A stretch of 64,000 nt of DNA, taken from the NCBI RefSeq assembly GCF_026341825.1, contig NZ_JAPENY010000001.1:1984001-2048000 (forward strand), given 5' to 3'. Shown here piece by piece: positions 55,099 to 63,968 of this stretch (the stretch's first letter is position 1; every line of letters starts with the position of its first letter). A model generated the notes under the pieces. It was not told where the DNA came from. It searched no databases and worked only from the letters and a program-made list of their open reading frames with translations. Both the position numbers and the translations under genes were made by a program. Source of the DNA: Streptomyces sp. NBC_00620. Its GTDB lineage: Bacteria; Actinomycetota; Actinomycetes; Streptomycetales; Streptomycetaceae.

Positions 55099-55848
55099 TC
55101 AGGCGTTGGTGCGCCGGCGGCCGGCGAGCACGCCGTACGCCACGCCCGCCACGCCGACGACGATGCCGACGACGCCGAGCACGCGGGCGGTGGTGTCACT
55201 GCTGTCGGTGGACGCGGAGGTGACCTCGGTGGCCGCCGCCTGCTCCGCGGACGCGTTTGAGGCGTCGTCCGAGGGGGTGGCGGTGCCGGTGGCTCCGTGG
55301 TGGCCCTCCTCGGTCGCCGCGCTGAGCGCGAGCACCGGAGCCGGGTTCTCGGGCTCCTCCTCGCCCTCCTTCTGCTCCTCGATCCAGCGGACGACTTCCT
55401 TGTTGGAGTACGTCTGGATCGCCTTGAAGACGAGTTCGTCGGCGTCCTCGGGGAGCGCGCCGATGGAGAGCGGGAACTTCTGGAAGAAGCCCGGCTGGAT
55501 GCCCTTGCCGGTCGCGGTCCAGGTGACCTTGGTGACGGCCTCGGAGATCGTCTCGCCGTGCAGTTCGAGCGGCTTGTCCAGCGTGGACTTGGTGACCTTG
55601 GCGGTCCAGCCGGCGACCGGCTCCGGCATGACGGAGGCGAGCGGGTGGTCGGTCGGGAAGTTGACCTCGAGCTTGGTGGTCGAGGCGTCGTCGCGTTCGT
55701 TCGGGACCTTGAAGTCGACCGTGGCGTAACCGCCCTTGGCGGCCTCGCCCTCCGGCTGCACGCTGACGTGCGCGAACGCGGGGCCCGACAGGACGAGGAC
55801 GGCCGAGGCGGCCACGGCACCGGTGGCGGCGATACGGGAAATCTTCAT
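55099..55848 (-). CDS. ycnI: YcnI-like copper-binding protein (DUF1775)
   Basis: A 249-residue membrane-anchored protein: signal peptide ending AFA26, YcnI domain (27-160), acidic and Ser/Thr-rich linker, one C-terminal helix and basic tail (RRRTNA). Cleavage would leave His27 as first residue (HVSVQPEGEA), matching the mono-histidine brace that binds Cu(II) in Bacillus subtilis YcnI. It lies at the head of the sco-ecuC-copCD-dtpA genes, supporting a role in extracellular copper handling. ATG at 55848 chosen; earlier in-frame starts lack a signal peptide at the N-terminus. Confidence 0.9.
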   Translation of the reverse strand: MKISRIAATGAVAASAVLVLSGPAFAHVSVQPEGEAAKGGYATVDFKVPNERDDASTTKLEVNFPTDHPLASVMPEPVAGWTAKVTKSTLDKPLELHGETISEAVTKVTWTATGKGIQPGFFQKFPLSIGALPEDADELVFKAIQTYSNKEVVRWIEEQKEGEEEPENPAPVLALSAATEEGHHGATGTATPSDDASNASAEQAAATEVTSASTDSSDTTARVLGVVGIVVGVAGVAYGVLAGRRRTNA

Positions 55849-56034
55849 GACAGGGAGCACTCCACACTTCGAGTCCGATGACATCGGATGGAATCCGGTG
55901 AGTAGGGGCGCGCGTGATGCGCGATGCGCGTGCGGAAAACCGCCCATGGGGCGCCCCTTGGGGGCACCGATCCAAAACGCGGGCACGCGCGCGTGCCGCA
56001 CGACGGCAGCCCCTCGGTGGAGTGGTGCGTCGCG

Positions 56035-56865
56035 TCAGGCAGCGAGGACGAGCGAGGTGGAGTACGGCGGTCCGCGCCGGATGACGGTGTGCTGAAGCGC
56101 GGTGGTACGGGGCTTCGGTGGCGCGAGCAGCACGGGGCGCGGGGTGCGCGGCGCAGCGCCGGGCGTACCCGGAAGTCCCGCACGCAGGGCGCGCACGAGT
56201 GCGAGCGCGGCGCGCAGGGAGCGTACGAGCGCCCCCTCGGCGACCCCGTGCGCGGACAGCCGGATGAGACGCAGCAGCGCCATGTCACCGCGGCGCAGCA
56301 CCCATCCGGCGGCGACGGCCGCGAGCAGGTGGCAGACCAGCATCGGCACGGACGGCAGCACCGACATCGAGGAGCCCGCGGTGGCCGACATGGAGTCCGC
56401 GGGGTGGTGCATGGACTGCGCCATGCTCGTGTCGATCCGCGCCTCGGCGAGGATCTTCTGGGCCTGCGCGGGGCTGATCGCCGCCGCGGTCGCGCCACAC
56501 ACCAGGCGCGCGGCGCGCTCGACGAGCGAGGCGTCGGCCATGCCCGACCCGGTGGCCGACGCGGTGGTCGCCCCCATCGTCGTACCGCCGTGCTGGCCGA
56601 GTCCGAACAGCGTGTGCAGGACGGTCTGGCCGGTCGCCAGGACCGCCGCGATGCCCGGCAGCGAACGCTCACGTCCCGCCAGCGGCGCGGCGACCGCGAA
56701 GACCGTGAGGAACCCCGCTCCGAGCGTCCACAGGGGGACCGTGACGGAGGAGGCGAGCACATGACCGGCCGCGGCCAGCACGACGCAGACCGCGGCGAAC
56801 ACCGCGGCCCGGAGCATCCGGAGATCGCATCCGGAGCGCGCCGTGCGCTTGTGGGGGGCAGTCAT
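56035..56865 (-). CDS. Membrane protein with His/Met-rich loop, next to the copper genes
   Basis: A 276-residue integral membrane protein I do not recognise. Three N-terminal helices (~15-90), a loop with HGGTTMGATT and a dense SMAQSMHHPADSM...SSM segment (~145-170), a fourth helix (~172-195), then a basic Pro/Arg-rich tail. Met and His in such spacing are typical of copper transport proteins. It lies 186 bases upstream of ycnI on the same strand, so it may belong to the copper block. Function is inferred from composition and context only. Confidence 0.7.
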   Translation of the reverse strand: MTAPHKRTARSGCDLRMLRAAVFAAVCVVLAAAGHVLASSVTVPLWTLGAGFLTVFAVAAPLAGRERSLPGIAAVLATGQTVLHTLFGLGQHGGTTMGATTASATGSGMADASLVERAARLVCGATAAAISPAQAQKILAEARIDTSMAQSMHHPADSMSATAGSSMSVLPSVPMLVCHLLAAVAAGWVLRRGDMALLRLIRLSAHGVAEGALVRSLRAALALVRALRAGLPGTPGAAPRTPRPVLLAPPKPRTTALQHTVIRRGPPYSTSLVLAA

Positions 56866-56898
56866 GGCGGGCTCATCATCGCACTGGCCTCAACCGCC

Positions 56899-57000
56899 CC
56901 CTACGGCAGGTCCGCGAGACCCTCACCCGTTCCCTACGGCAGATCCGCACGATTGTGTACGGCCCCGGAAGGCGGAGGTTCGCACGATTGTGTACGGCCC
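56899..57000. repeat. Tandem-like repeats of 33-35 bp in the divergent spacer
   Basis: CCCTACGGCAGRTCCGC occurs at 56899-56915 and 56932-56948. CGCACGATTGTGTACGGCCC occurs at 56946-56965 and 56981-57000, each followed by GGAAGGCGG. The 326-base spacer (56866-57191) has no gene besides these. Confidence 0.75.
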
Positions 57001-57191
57001 GGAAGGCGGCGGTACGCACCTGGCGCAGACCCTGCCGCCTGCGCGGACGTCGGTCATCGCCCCGCACATACACCGATTCCTGTCACCCGCGCATCCGCCG
57101 TATGGGCGGCATCACGTCAAGTGGGCGATTGCGCACGCGTGGTTGCGGCAATACGTAACGGTATGTCGAGCCGCGGCCGGGAGGCTGGAGC

Positions 57192-57692
57192 ATGAGCATC
57201 TGGTGGTCACTCCATTTGCGGCGTGAAGCTGCGAGCGTTCCGCTCGCCAGACGCCTGCTGCTCGGCACCATGGAGACAGCGGGTGTCGACCCCGACGTCT
57301 CCTTCGACCTCTCCGTCGCCCTCAGCGAGGCCTGCGCCAACGCAGTCGAGCACGGCGGGGGCACCGCGCACGGCGGCTCTTCGGAGGCCTACCGCGTGAC
57401 CGCCTATCTCGACGGCGAGAAATGCCGCATCGAAGTCGCCGATTCCGGCCCGGGCTTCCCGCCGGACCCCGGCCTCCCGCCCGCCCCCGACCTCGGGCCG
57501 GGGCGCGTCACCCGCACCCTGCTCCGCCCGGTCCCGGCCCACAGCGACGCCGAGCACGGCCGGGGTCTGTGTCTGATCCAGGAACTCGCGGACCACGTCC
57601 AGATCGGCAACAAGCCGGGACGGGGCGGCGCGGTGGTCAGCTTCGACAAGATCCTGAAGTGGAAGAAGGACGCGCCGCTGATCGCGGTGTAG
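57192..57692 (+). CDS. RsbW-like ATP-binding protein (HATPase fold)
   Basis: A 166-residue GHKL ATPase of the anti-sigma-factor/serine kinase group. N box LSEACANAVEHG (~44-55), G1 VADSGPGFP and G2 GRGLCLIQEL. Streptomyces has many such genes, several controlling sigma-B-type factors. No sigma factor, antagonist or PP2C phosphatase is adjacent, so the partner is unknown. ATG at 57192 with GGGAGGCTGGAG upstream. Confidence 0.88.
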   Translation: MSIWWSLHLRREAASVPLARRLLLGTMETAGVDPDVSFDLSVALSEACANAVEHGGGTAHGGSSEAYRVTAYLDGEKCRIEVADSGPGFPPDPGLPPAPDLGPGRVTRTLLRPVPAHSDAEHGRGLCLIQELADHVQIGNKPGRGGAVVSFDKILKWKKDAPLIAV

Positions 57693-57826
57693 CCCGGTGA
57701 CCTCGGTGAACGCCCGCCCTGGTGACAGTTCGGCCTCGGCGGTCGGCTTCAGCTTTCTCAGAGCACATAGCCAACTGACAGCCCCGCCCCATGTGCTTGA
57801 CGGGTGGCGCCCCTAATTTTCCCAGC

Positions 57827-58777
57827 ATGACGGGAAGCCACAAAGAGAAGTCGATCACCCGGCGCCGCGCGATCGCGGTGACCGGAGGCACGGTCGCGGC
57901 AGGCGGAATCGCCTTCGCCGGATACCAGGCGGCGTTCGCCGACGAAACGACCACCACCGAGGCCGGCGCGTCCGCCTCGGCGAGCTCCACCAGCGGCCAG
58001 TGCGTGCTGATGTCCAGCGTCACGGAAGGGCCGTACTACCTGGACGGCGCCCTGGTGCGGAAGGACATCACCGAGGGCAAGAGCGGCGTCCCGCTGACCC
58101 TGCGCATCACCGTTCAGGACACCACCGACTCCTGCGCCCCGGTCGCCGGCGCCGCGGTGGAGATCTGGCACTGCGACGCCTGGGGCTACTACTCCGGCTA
58201 CACCACCGCCAACCCCGGCGGCTCGGCCCCCGCCGAGAGCGAGGACGGCTCCACCGCCAATGACAAGACGTATCTGCGCGGTTACCAGGTCGCCAACGCC
58301 AACGGGGTCGTCAAGTTCGAGACGATCTTCCCCGGCTGGTACACGCCGCGCACCTGCCACATCCACGTCAAAGTGCACACCGGCGGGGAGAAGGAGGACG
58401 GCACCTATGAGGGCGGCACGGTGAACTTCACCGGCCAGCTGTTCTTCGACGACGACGTCGCCGCGGAGATCTTCGCCCTGGAGCCGTACTCCCAGCACAG
58501 CGGCAGCTACACCAAGCTCGCCGACGACATGGTCTACGAGGACAACGGCGCCGCTGGCGGTCTGCTGACCCTGAAGGCGGTGCACAAGAAGGACCCGTCC
58601 AAGGGCTACAAGGGGTCCATCGTCCTGGGCATCGACCCCGACGCCGAGAGCACCGGCGCGGGCAGCGGCGGCGGTGGTACACCCCCCAGCGGTGCGCCGG
58701 GCGACGCGCCGACCGGTACGCCGCCGAGCGACGCCCCGAGTGACAGTGCCTCCCCGTCCGCCTCGGCTTCCTCGTAG
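57827..58777 (+). CDS. Tat-secreted intradiol ring-cleavage dioxygenase-like protein
   Basis: A 316-residue protein: twin-arginine signal (TRRRAIAVTGG, ending around AFA), intradiol dioxygenase beta-barrel and a C-terminal Gly/Pro/Ser-rich tail. Fe(III) ligand candidates are Tyr in EGPYYL and the Tyr-His-His set in GWYTPRTCHIHVKVH. Secreted members in Streptomyces cleave lignin-derived or other catechols, sometimes with a carbohydrate-binding domain, which is absent here. ATG at 57827 chosen for the Tat signal; the ATG 36 bases upstream adds a poor leader. A CitG-like gene follows after nine bases. Confidence 0.9.
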   Translation: MTGSHKEKSITRRRAIAVTGGTVAAGGIAFAGYQAAFADETTTTEAGASASASSTSGQCVLMSSVTEGPYYLDGALVRKDITEGKSGVPLTLRITVQDTTDSCAPVAGAAVEIWHCDAWGYYSGYTTANPGGSAPAESEDGSTANDKTYLRGYQVANANGVVKFETIFPGWYTPRTCHIHVKVHTGGEKEDGTYEGGTVNFTGQLFFDDDVAAEIFALEPYSQHSGSYTKLADDMVYEDNGAAGGLLTLKAVHKKDPSKGYKGSIVLGIDPDAESTGAGSGGGGTPPSGAPGDAPTGTPPSDAPSDSASPSASASS

Positions 58778-58786
58778 GGTGCGCGC

Positions 58787-59626
58787 ATGAGCCGCCGCGA
58801 GGACGAGACGCTCGCGCGGGCCGCCGTGGCCGCGCTGACCTGGCAGCTGGAGCTGGCTCCCAAGCCCGGACTGCCCGACCCGCGCGATCTCGACGCCCGG
58901 GCCACCCGCCAGGACCACTGTGCCCTGCGCTGGTCGGCCAAGGCGCTGGCGCCCGGCCTCGCGGCCATGGCGGCCGCCGCACGCCGCATCGGCGGGCCCT
59001 CGCCCGAACTCCGTACGGAGCTGGGCGCGATCGGCCGGTCCACCGAGCACTCGGTGGCCCTGGCTGGCGGCGGACACCGCGGCGCCATGTGGACGCTCGG
59101 GCTGCTGGTCGCCGCCGCGGCCCTCGAACCCCGCGCCACCGGGAGCGACGTCGCCGCGACCGCCAAGCGGATCGCGGCGCACACCGACCGGCGGGCACCG
59201 CGGCGGCCCTCCCGGGGGTCGTCCGTCTCGGCGAAGTACGGCGCCGCCGGGGCGCGCGGCGAGGCCCGCGCCGGATTCCCGCACGTACGGCGGGCGTTGG
59301 CCGCCCTCGGCACCGCCCGCTCGGCGGGCGCCCCCGAGCCGTACGCCCGGCTCGACGCCCTCCTCACCGTCATGTCCACCCTCCAGGACACCGAGTTGCT
59401 CTACACGGCGGGACCGCACGGCCTCCGCCATGTCCAGGCGGGCGCCCGCGGAGTCCTCGAAGCGGGCGGTACGTACACGGAGGCGGGCCGTCAGGCCCTG
59501 TCCGCCCTCGACGACGACCTCCACGCGCGCGCGTGGAGCCCCCGTGGCAGCGGAGGGCTTCTCGCGGGGGCCCTGTTCGTGGACTCGCTGCCGGTGGTGG
59601 TCAGTTCACCGGTACGGGCTGCCTGA
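58787..59626 (+). CDS. CitG/MdcB-like triphosphoribosyl-dephospho-CoA synthase
   Basis: A 279-residue helical protein of the CitG family, which makes the 2'-(5''-triphosphoribosyl)-3'-dephospho-CoA prosthetic-group precursor for citrate or malonate decarboxylase acyl carriers. Family stretches visible: LELAPKPGLPD, GGHRGAMWTLGLL, and KYGAAGARGEARAGFP. No citrate lyase or malonate decarboxylase subunit genes are nearby, so the product's use is unclear. ATG nine bases after the dioxygenase-like gene. Its 3' end overlaps the convergent MFS gene by 26 bases. Confidence 0.82.
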   Translation: MSRREDETLARAAVAALTWQLELAPKPGLPDPRDLDARATRQDHCALRWSAKALAPGLAAMAAAARRIGGPSPELRTELGAIGRSTEHSVALAGGGHRGAMWTLGLLVAAAALEPRATGSDVAATAKRIAAHTDRRAPRRPSRGSSVSAKYGAAGARGEARAGFPHVRRALAALGTARSAGAPEPYARLDALLTVMSTLQDTELLYTAGPHGLRHVQAGARGVLEAGGTYTEAGRQALSALDDDLHARAWSPRGSGGLLAGALFVDSLPVVVSSPVRAA

Positions 59627-60842
59627 CGGGCTCCTTCGAAGGACCGGCGGTGGCGGTGGCCCATCGTGTCGCCGGTCCCATCGCGTACGAGGCCGCCAGC
59701 ATCACCCCGCCGAGCAGCAGCCAACCCGGCGTTCCCCAGCCCACCAGCAGCGCGGTCAGGACGAGGGGGCCCATCGTGCGGGCCACCGTGACACCGGTGC
59801 CGAAGAAGCCCTGGTACTCGCCCATGCGGTCGGCCGGGGCGAGGTCGAAGGCCAGCTGCCAGGACCCCGCGGACTGCTGCATCTCGGCGACGACCTGAAG
59901 TACAGCGCCCGCCACCAGCACGCCCACCGCGACCCACGGCGAGACACCGGACGACAGGGCGAAGACCGCGCAGGACGCCAGCATGACGAGCCCGGACCGG
60001 CGTACCGCGCGCGTGGCGGACGCCAGACCCGTGACACCGCGGGCCATCCGTACCTGGAAGACCATCACCGCGCCCGTGTTGAGCACGAACAGCGCGGAGA
60101 CCAGCCAGGCGGGCGCCTCGGTCCGCTCGGTGATCCACAGCGGGATGCCGAGGCTGAGCAGCGGCATCCGCAGCAGCAGCACGGTGTTGAGGAACGTGAC
60201 CAGCACGTAGGGGCGGTCGCGCAGAACGCCGAGGCCGTGGTTCCGCCGTACGACGGCCGACACGGGAGCCACCGACGGCAGCCGCAGCATCAGGGCCGCG
60301 CACAGCAGGAAGCTCACTGCGTCCAGCGCGAACACCCCGAGGTACGCGGCGCGCGTCCCGGCGTGCAGCGCGAGCCCGCCGAGGCCCGCCCCCACCGCCA
60401 GACCGGCGTTGAGCGTCGACTGCAGATGCGCGAGCAGCCCGGTCCGCTCCCCGGCCGGGACCAGCCCCGCAAGGAGCGCCTGCCGGGCCGCCGCCAGCCC
60501 CGACTGCGCGGACGCGTACGCGCACGCCGCGAGCACGAAGGGGAGGAAGCCCCGTACGACGAGGAAGGACGCCACCGCCGCCGCGGTCGCCAGCGCGAGC
60601 AGCACCGCCGTGCCGCGCGGGCCCCGCCGGTCCGCCAGCCGCCCCAACGGCACACCCACCAGCGAACCGACCGCCCACGCCACGGTCAGCCCCAGCCCCA
60701 CCCGCCCGGGAGCGAGACCGACGACATACGTGAAGTACAGCGCCGACGTCACGTAGTAGGCGCCGTCACCGACGGAGTTGGCCAACTGGGCCAGAGCCAG
60801 GACACGCTGCGGACCCGCGGGCGGGACGAGTGAGTTCGTCAT
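59601..60842 (-). CDS. MFS transporter
   Basis: A 413-residue permease with about twelve helices and a cytoplasmic central loop. The motif-A-like GRLADRRGPRGTAV follows helix 2. It resembles multidrug or macrolide exporters of actinomycetes; the substrate is unknown. It lies 186 bases downstream of the MocR-type regulator on the same strand and could be its target. The 3' end overlaps the CitG-like gene. Confidence 0.9.
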   Translation of the reverse strand: MTNSLVPPAGPQRVLALAQLANSVGDGAYYVTSALYFTYVVGLAPGRVGLGLTVAWAVGSLVGVPLGRLADRRGPRGTAVLLALATAAAVASFLVVRGFLPFVLAACAYASAQSGLAAARQALLAGLVPAGERTGLLAHLQSTLNAGLAVGAGLGGLALHAGTRAAYLGVFALDAVSFLLCAALMLRLPSVAPVSAVVRRNHGLGVLRDRPYVLVTFLNTVLLLRMPLLSLGIPLWITERTEAPAWLVSALFVLNTGAVMVFQVRMARGVTGLASATRAVRRSGLVMLASCAVFALSSGVSPWVAVGVLVAGAVLQVVAEMQQSAGSWQLAFDLAPADRMGEYQGFFGTGVTVARTMGPLVLTALLVGWGTPGWLLLGGVMLAASYAMGPATRWATATAGPSKEPVRQPVPVN

Positions 60843-60922
60843 GAGGCCGACATTAGAAGCGCAGTGGATCCCTTAACAGGCCCAATCAGAGCGCCAATTC
60901 GTGGCCCAATTCAGACGCCGCC

Positions 60923-61020
60923 GGAGAGGCCGTCAACGGGCCTCAAGACCCCTCTGGTGAGGCCGTCGGCCGGTCTCATGGCCCTCCGGGGAGGCCGTCA
61001 GCCGGTGCCAAGGCCCCCGG
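60923..61020. repeat. Three 32-33 bp tandem repeats
   Basis: Units beginning GGxGAGGCCGTC at 60923, 60956 and about 60988, each with a GGCC-GTCxxC-GGxCC-type hairpin, in the spacer between the regulator and the MFS gene. Possible transcript-end or stability element. Confidence 0.7.
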
Positions 61021-61028
61021 AGAAGGCA

Positions 61029-62405
61029 TCAGCTGCCTCCCAGCACCCGCCCCAACGCCTCCAACGCCTCCGGATAGACCCGCTCCCTCGGCGTCCCGTA
61101 CCCGACGACCAGCCCCTGCGTCCGGCCGCCGTCGCCCGGCGTGTGCCAGTGCTCCCCGAGATGCCCGACCGCGAGCCCTTCCTCCGCCGCTCGCGCCAAG
61201 GACTCGGCCTCGTCCGGCACTTCCACCAGCGCGTGCAGTCCCGCCGCGATCCCCCGTACGCTCTGCCGCGCCCCCAGCCGGCCGAGAAGCTGGTCCCTGC
61301 GCCGGCGGTACCGCAGACGGCACGCGCGTACGTGCCGGTCGTACGCGTGGCTGTTGATCATCTCGGCGAGGGCCAACTGCCCGATGGACTCGGTGTGATG
61401 GTCGCTGTGCAGCTTGGCGTCGGCCACCGCGTCGACCAGGTGCGGCGGCAGCACCATCCAGCCCAGGCGCAGCGCGGGCCCGAGCGTCTTGGACGCCGTG
61501 CCCAAGTACGCGACCTGCCCCGGTGCCATCCCCTGGAGGGCGCCGACCGGCTGCCTGTCGTAGCGGAACTCCCCGTCGTAGTCGTCCTCGACGATCAGCC
61601 CGCCACGCGCGCGTGCCCAGTCGGTGAGCGCCCGCCGCCGCTCGGGGTGCAGCGTGACGCCGGTCGGATACTGGTGTGCGGGCGTGACGACGACCGCGTC
61701 CGCCTCGACGGAGGCCAACCGGCCCGCACAGGCTCCACGTTCGTCGACCGGCAGCGGCACCACTCTCCCGCCGCCCCGCCGCACCACGTCCCGGTGGAAC
61801 GGCAGCCCGGGATCCTCCATGGCGACCGTCCCGCCGTCCAGCACGCGCGCGAGGAGCGCGAGCCCCTGCACGTACCCCGAGGTGATCACGATCCGCTCGG
61901 GCGGCGCGAGCACGCCCCGGGCCCGGCCCAAGTAGCCCGACAACGCCGTCCGCAGCTCGATGCGGCCGCGCGGATCCCCGTAGTCGTACGCCAAGGAGGG
62001 CGCCGTCGCGATCGCGCGGCGCAGCGCCCGCAGCCAGGCCGCCGCCGGGAACGTTCCGACGTCCGGGCTGCCGGGACGCAGATCGAAAAGAGGCGCACGC
62101 GCGCGTGGCGCCCCGGCAGCCGCCGACACGCCGTCCAGGGGCAGCGCCGCCACGTCGGTGCCCGAACCCTGCCGGGCGGTCAGGTACCCCTCGGCGATCA
62201 ACTGGTCGTACGCCGCCTTCGCCGTCCCCCGGGATACGCCCAGCTCGGCCGCGAGCCGCCGCGTCGCCGGCAGCCGCGTACCCGGCGCGAGCCGCCCGTC
62301 GCGCACGGCGTCACGCAGCGCCCGTTCGAGCCCCGTTCTGCGCCCCGCGCCCGCATCGGGCTCCAGATGCAGGTCCACACCGACACCGGACCAGAAGTCA
62401 TCCAC
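61029..62405 (-). CDS. MocR/PdxR-type regulator: GntR HTH plus aminotransferase domain
   Basis: A 458-residue MocR-family regulator. The winged helix GntR domain (~18-85: ALRDAVRDGRLAPGTRLPATRRLAAELGVSRGT split over two helices) is followed by a class I aminotransferase-like domain that binds PLP. The Schiff-base lysine candidate is in TASKTLGP. PdxR homologues control PLP synthesis; other MocR proteins control transport. The MFS gene downstream is a candidate target. GTG at 62405 has GGGGGCGG upstream; the frame extends to 62465 through a terminator-like hairpin. Confidence 0.9.
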   Translation of the reverse strand: MDDFWSGVGVDLHLEPDAGAGRRTGLERALRDAVRDGRLAPGTRLPATRRLAAELGVSRGTAKAAYDQLIAEGYLTARQGSGTDVAALPLDGVSAAAGAPRARAPLFDLRPGSPDVGTFPAAAWLRALRRAIATAPSLAYDYGDPRGRIELRTALSGYLGRARGVLAPPERIVITSGYVQGLALLARVLDGGTVAMEDPGLPFHRDVVRRGGGRVVPLPVDERGACAGRLASVEADAVVVTPAHQYPTGVTLHPERRRALTDWARARGGLIVEDDYDGEFRYDRQPVGALQGMAPGQVAYLGTASKTLGPALRLGWMVLPPHLVDAVADAKLHSDHHTESIGQLALAEMINSHAYDRHVRACRLRYRRRRDQLLGRLGARQSVRGIAAGLHALVEVPDEAESLARAAEEGLAVGHLGEHWHTPGDGGRTQGLVVGYGTPRERVYPEALEALGRVLGGS

Positions 62406-62430
62406 GAAAAGCCGCCCCCTAGGCACGTGA

Positions 62431-62462
62431 ATGGCCGGGCACCGCAAGAGGTACCCGGCCAT
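62431..62462 (-). terminator. Hairpin between pepP and the MocR-type gene
   Basis: ATGGCCGGG/CCCGGCCAT with extended ACC/GGT pairing and a six-base loop, 46 bases beyond the pepP stop. Confidence 0.75.
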
Positions 62463-62507
62463 CAATCTCGTATCAGCCCCTGAAAAGCACTGCCTCAGGG
62501 AACCCCT

Positions 62508-63968
62508 TCAGCCCTTCAGGGCGGCCATCCACGCCTCGACCTCGTCGGAGCGCCGCGGCAGCCCGTCCGACAGGTTCCGGTTCCCGTCCTCGGTCACCAG
62601 GATGTCGTCCTCGATGCGCACCCCGATGCCGCGGTACTCCTCCGGCACCGTCAGGTCGTCCGCCTGGAAGTACAGGCCGGGCTCGACGGTCAGGCACATG
62701 CCCGGTTCCAGCGTGCCCTGCACATACGTCTCGGTCCGCGCGGCCGCGCAGTCGTGGACGTCCATGCCGAGCATGTGACCGGTGCCGTGCAGGGTCCAGC
62801 GGCGCTGGAGGCCCAGCTCCAGGACGCGCTCGACCGGGCCCTCGACGAGGCCCCACTCGACCAGCTTCTCGGCCAGCACGCGCTGCGCGGCGTCGTGGAA
62901 GTCGCGGTACTTGGCGCCCGGCTGCACGGCCGCGATACCGGCCTCCTGGGCCTCGTACACGGCGTCGTAGATCTTCTTCTGGATCTCCGTGTACGTGCCG
63001 TTGACGGGCAGCGTGCGCGTGACGTCGGCGGTGTAGAGCGTGTGCGTCTCGACGCCGGCGTCCAGCAGGAGCAGGTCGCCGGAGCGGACCGGACCGTCGT
63101 TGCGCACCCAGTGCAGCGTGCACGCGTGCGGCCCGGAGGCGCAGATCGAGCCGTACCCGATGTCGTTGCCCTCGACCCGCGCGCGCAGGAAGAAGGTGCC
63201 CTCGATGTAGCGCTCGCTGGTCGCCTCGGCCTTGTCGAGGACCTTCACGACGTCCTCGAAGCCACGCACGGTCGAGTCGACGGCCTTCTGGAGCTCACCG
63301 GCCTCGAACTCGTCCTTCACCAGCCGGGCCTCCGACAGGAAGACCCGCAGCTCCTCGTCGCGCTCGGCGGTCACCTTGTCGGTGAGTGCCGCCTCGACGC
63401 CGGCGTCGTAGCCGCGTACGACCCGGACCGGACCGGTGGCCTCGCGCAGCGCGTCGGCGAGCTCGCGGACGTCCGAGGCGGGGATGCCGTACAGCTGCCC
63501 GGCCTCCGTCAGGGAGTGGCGGCGGCCGACCCACAGCTCGCCCTGGCCGCTGAGCCAGAACTCGCCGTTCTCACGGTCGGAGCGCGGCAGCAGGTAAATG
63601 GTCGCCTTGTGCCCGTCAGTGGTCGGCTCCAGGACCAGGACGCCGTCCTCGGTCAGGTTGCCGGTGAGATACGCGTACTCGACCGAGGCGCGGAAGGGGT
63701 ACTCGGTGTCGTTCGAGCGGGTCTTCAGGTTGCCCGCGGGAACCACCAGGCGCTCGCCCGGGAAGCGCGCGGAGAGCGCGGCACGCCGGGTGGCGGTGTA
63801 CTCGGCCTGCGCGATCGGCTCCAGGCCGTGCAGCTCCGTGTCGGCCCAGCCGGACTTCATGCTCTCGGCCAGCTCGTCGGACACGCCCGGGTACAGGCCG
63901 TTCTTGCGCTGCTTGATCGGCTCTTCGGGAGTCTCGTCCGGGGTCTCCGGATTGAGCTCGTCCGCCAC
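62508..63968 (-). CDS. pepP: Xaa-Pro aminopeptidase (aminopeptidase P)
   Basis: A 486-residue M24B metallopeptidase that removes N-terminal residues before proline; cytoplasmic. An N-terminal AMP_N domain (~45-185) precedes the pita-bread catalytic domain with all five metal ligands: Asp in LLLDAGVE, Asp in YTADVTRT, His in LHGTGHMLG, Glu in TVEPGLY and Glu in GVRIEDD. The first 40 residues are an acidic tail. GTG start with TAGGAGG upstream, within the window's last bases. Confidence 0.95.
   Translation of the reverse strand: MADELNPETPDETPEEPIKQRKNGLYPGVSDELAESMKSGWADTELHGLEPIAQAEYTATRRAALSARFPGERLVVPAGNLKTRSNDTEYPFRASVEYAYLTGNLTEDGVLVLEPTTDGHKATIYLLPRSDRENGEFWLSGQGELWVGRRHSLTEAGQLYGIPASDVRELADALREATGPVRVVRGYDAGVEAALTDKVTAERDEELRVFLSEARLVKDEFEAGELQKAVDSTVRGFEDVVKVLDKAEATSERYIEGTFFLRARVEGNDIGYGSICASGPHACTLHWVRNDGPVRSGDLLLLDAGVETHTLYTADVTRTLPVNGTYTEIQKKIYDAVYEAQEAGIAAVQPGAKYRDFHDAAQRVLAEKLVEWGLVEGPVERVLELGLQRRWTLHGTGHMLGMDVHDCAAARTETYVQGTLEPGMCLTVEPGLYFQADDLTVPEEYRGIGVRIEDDILVTEDGNRNLSDGLPRRSDEVEAWMAALKG

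Noticed and set aside
56899..57000. Repeats as a CRISPR array
   Set aside because: Too few units, the spacers are themselves similar, and no cas genes are present.
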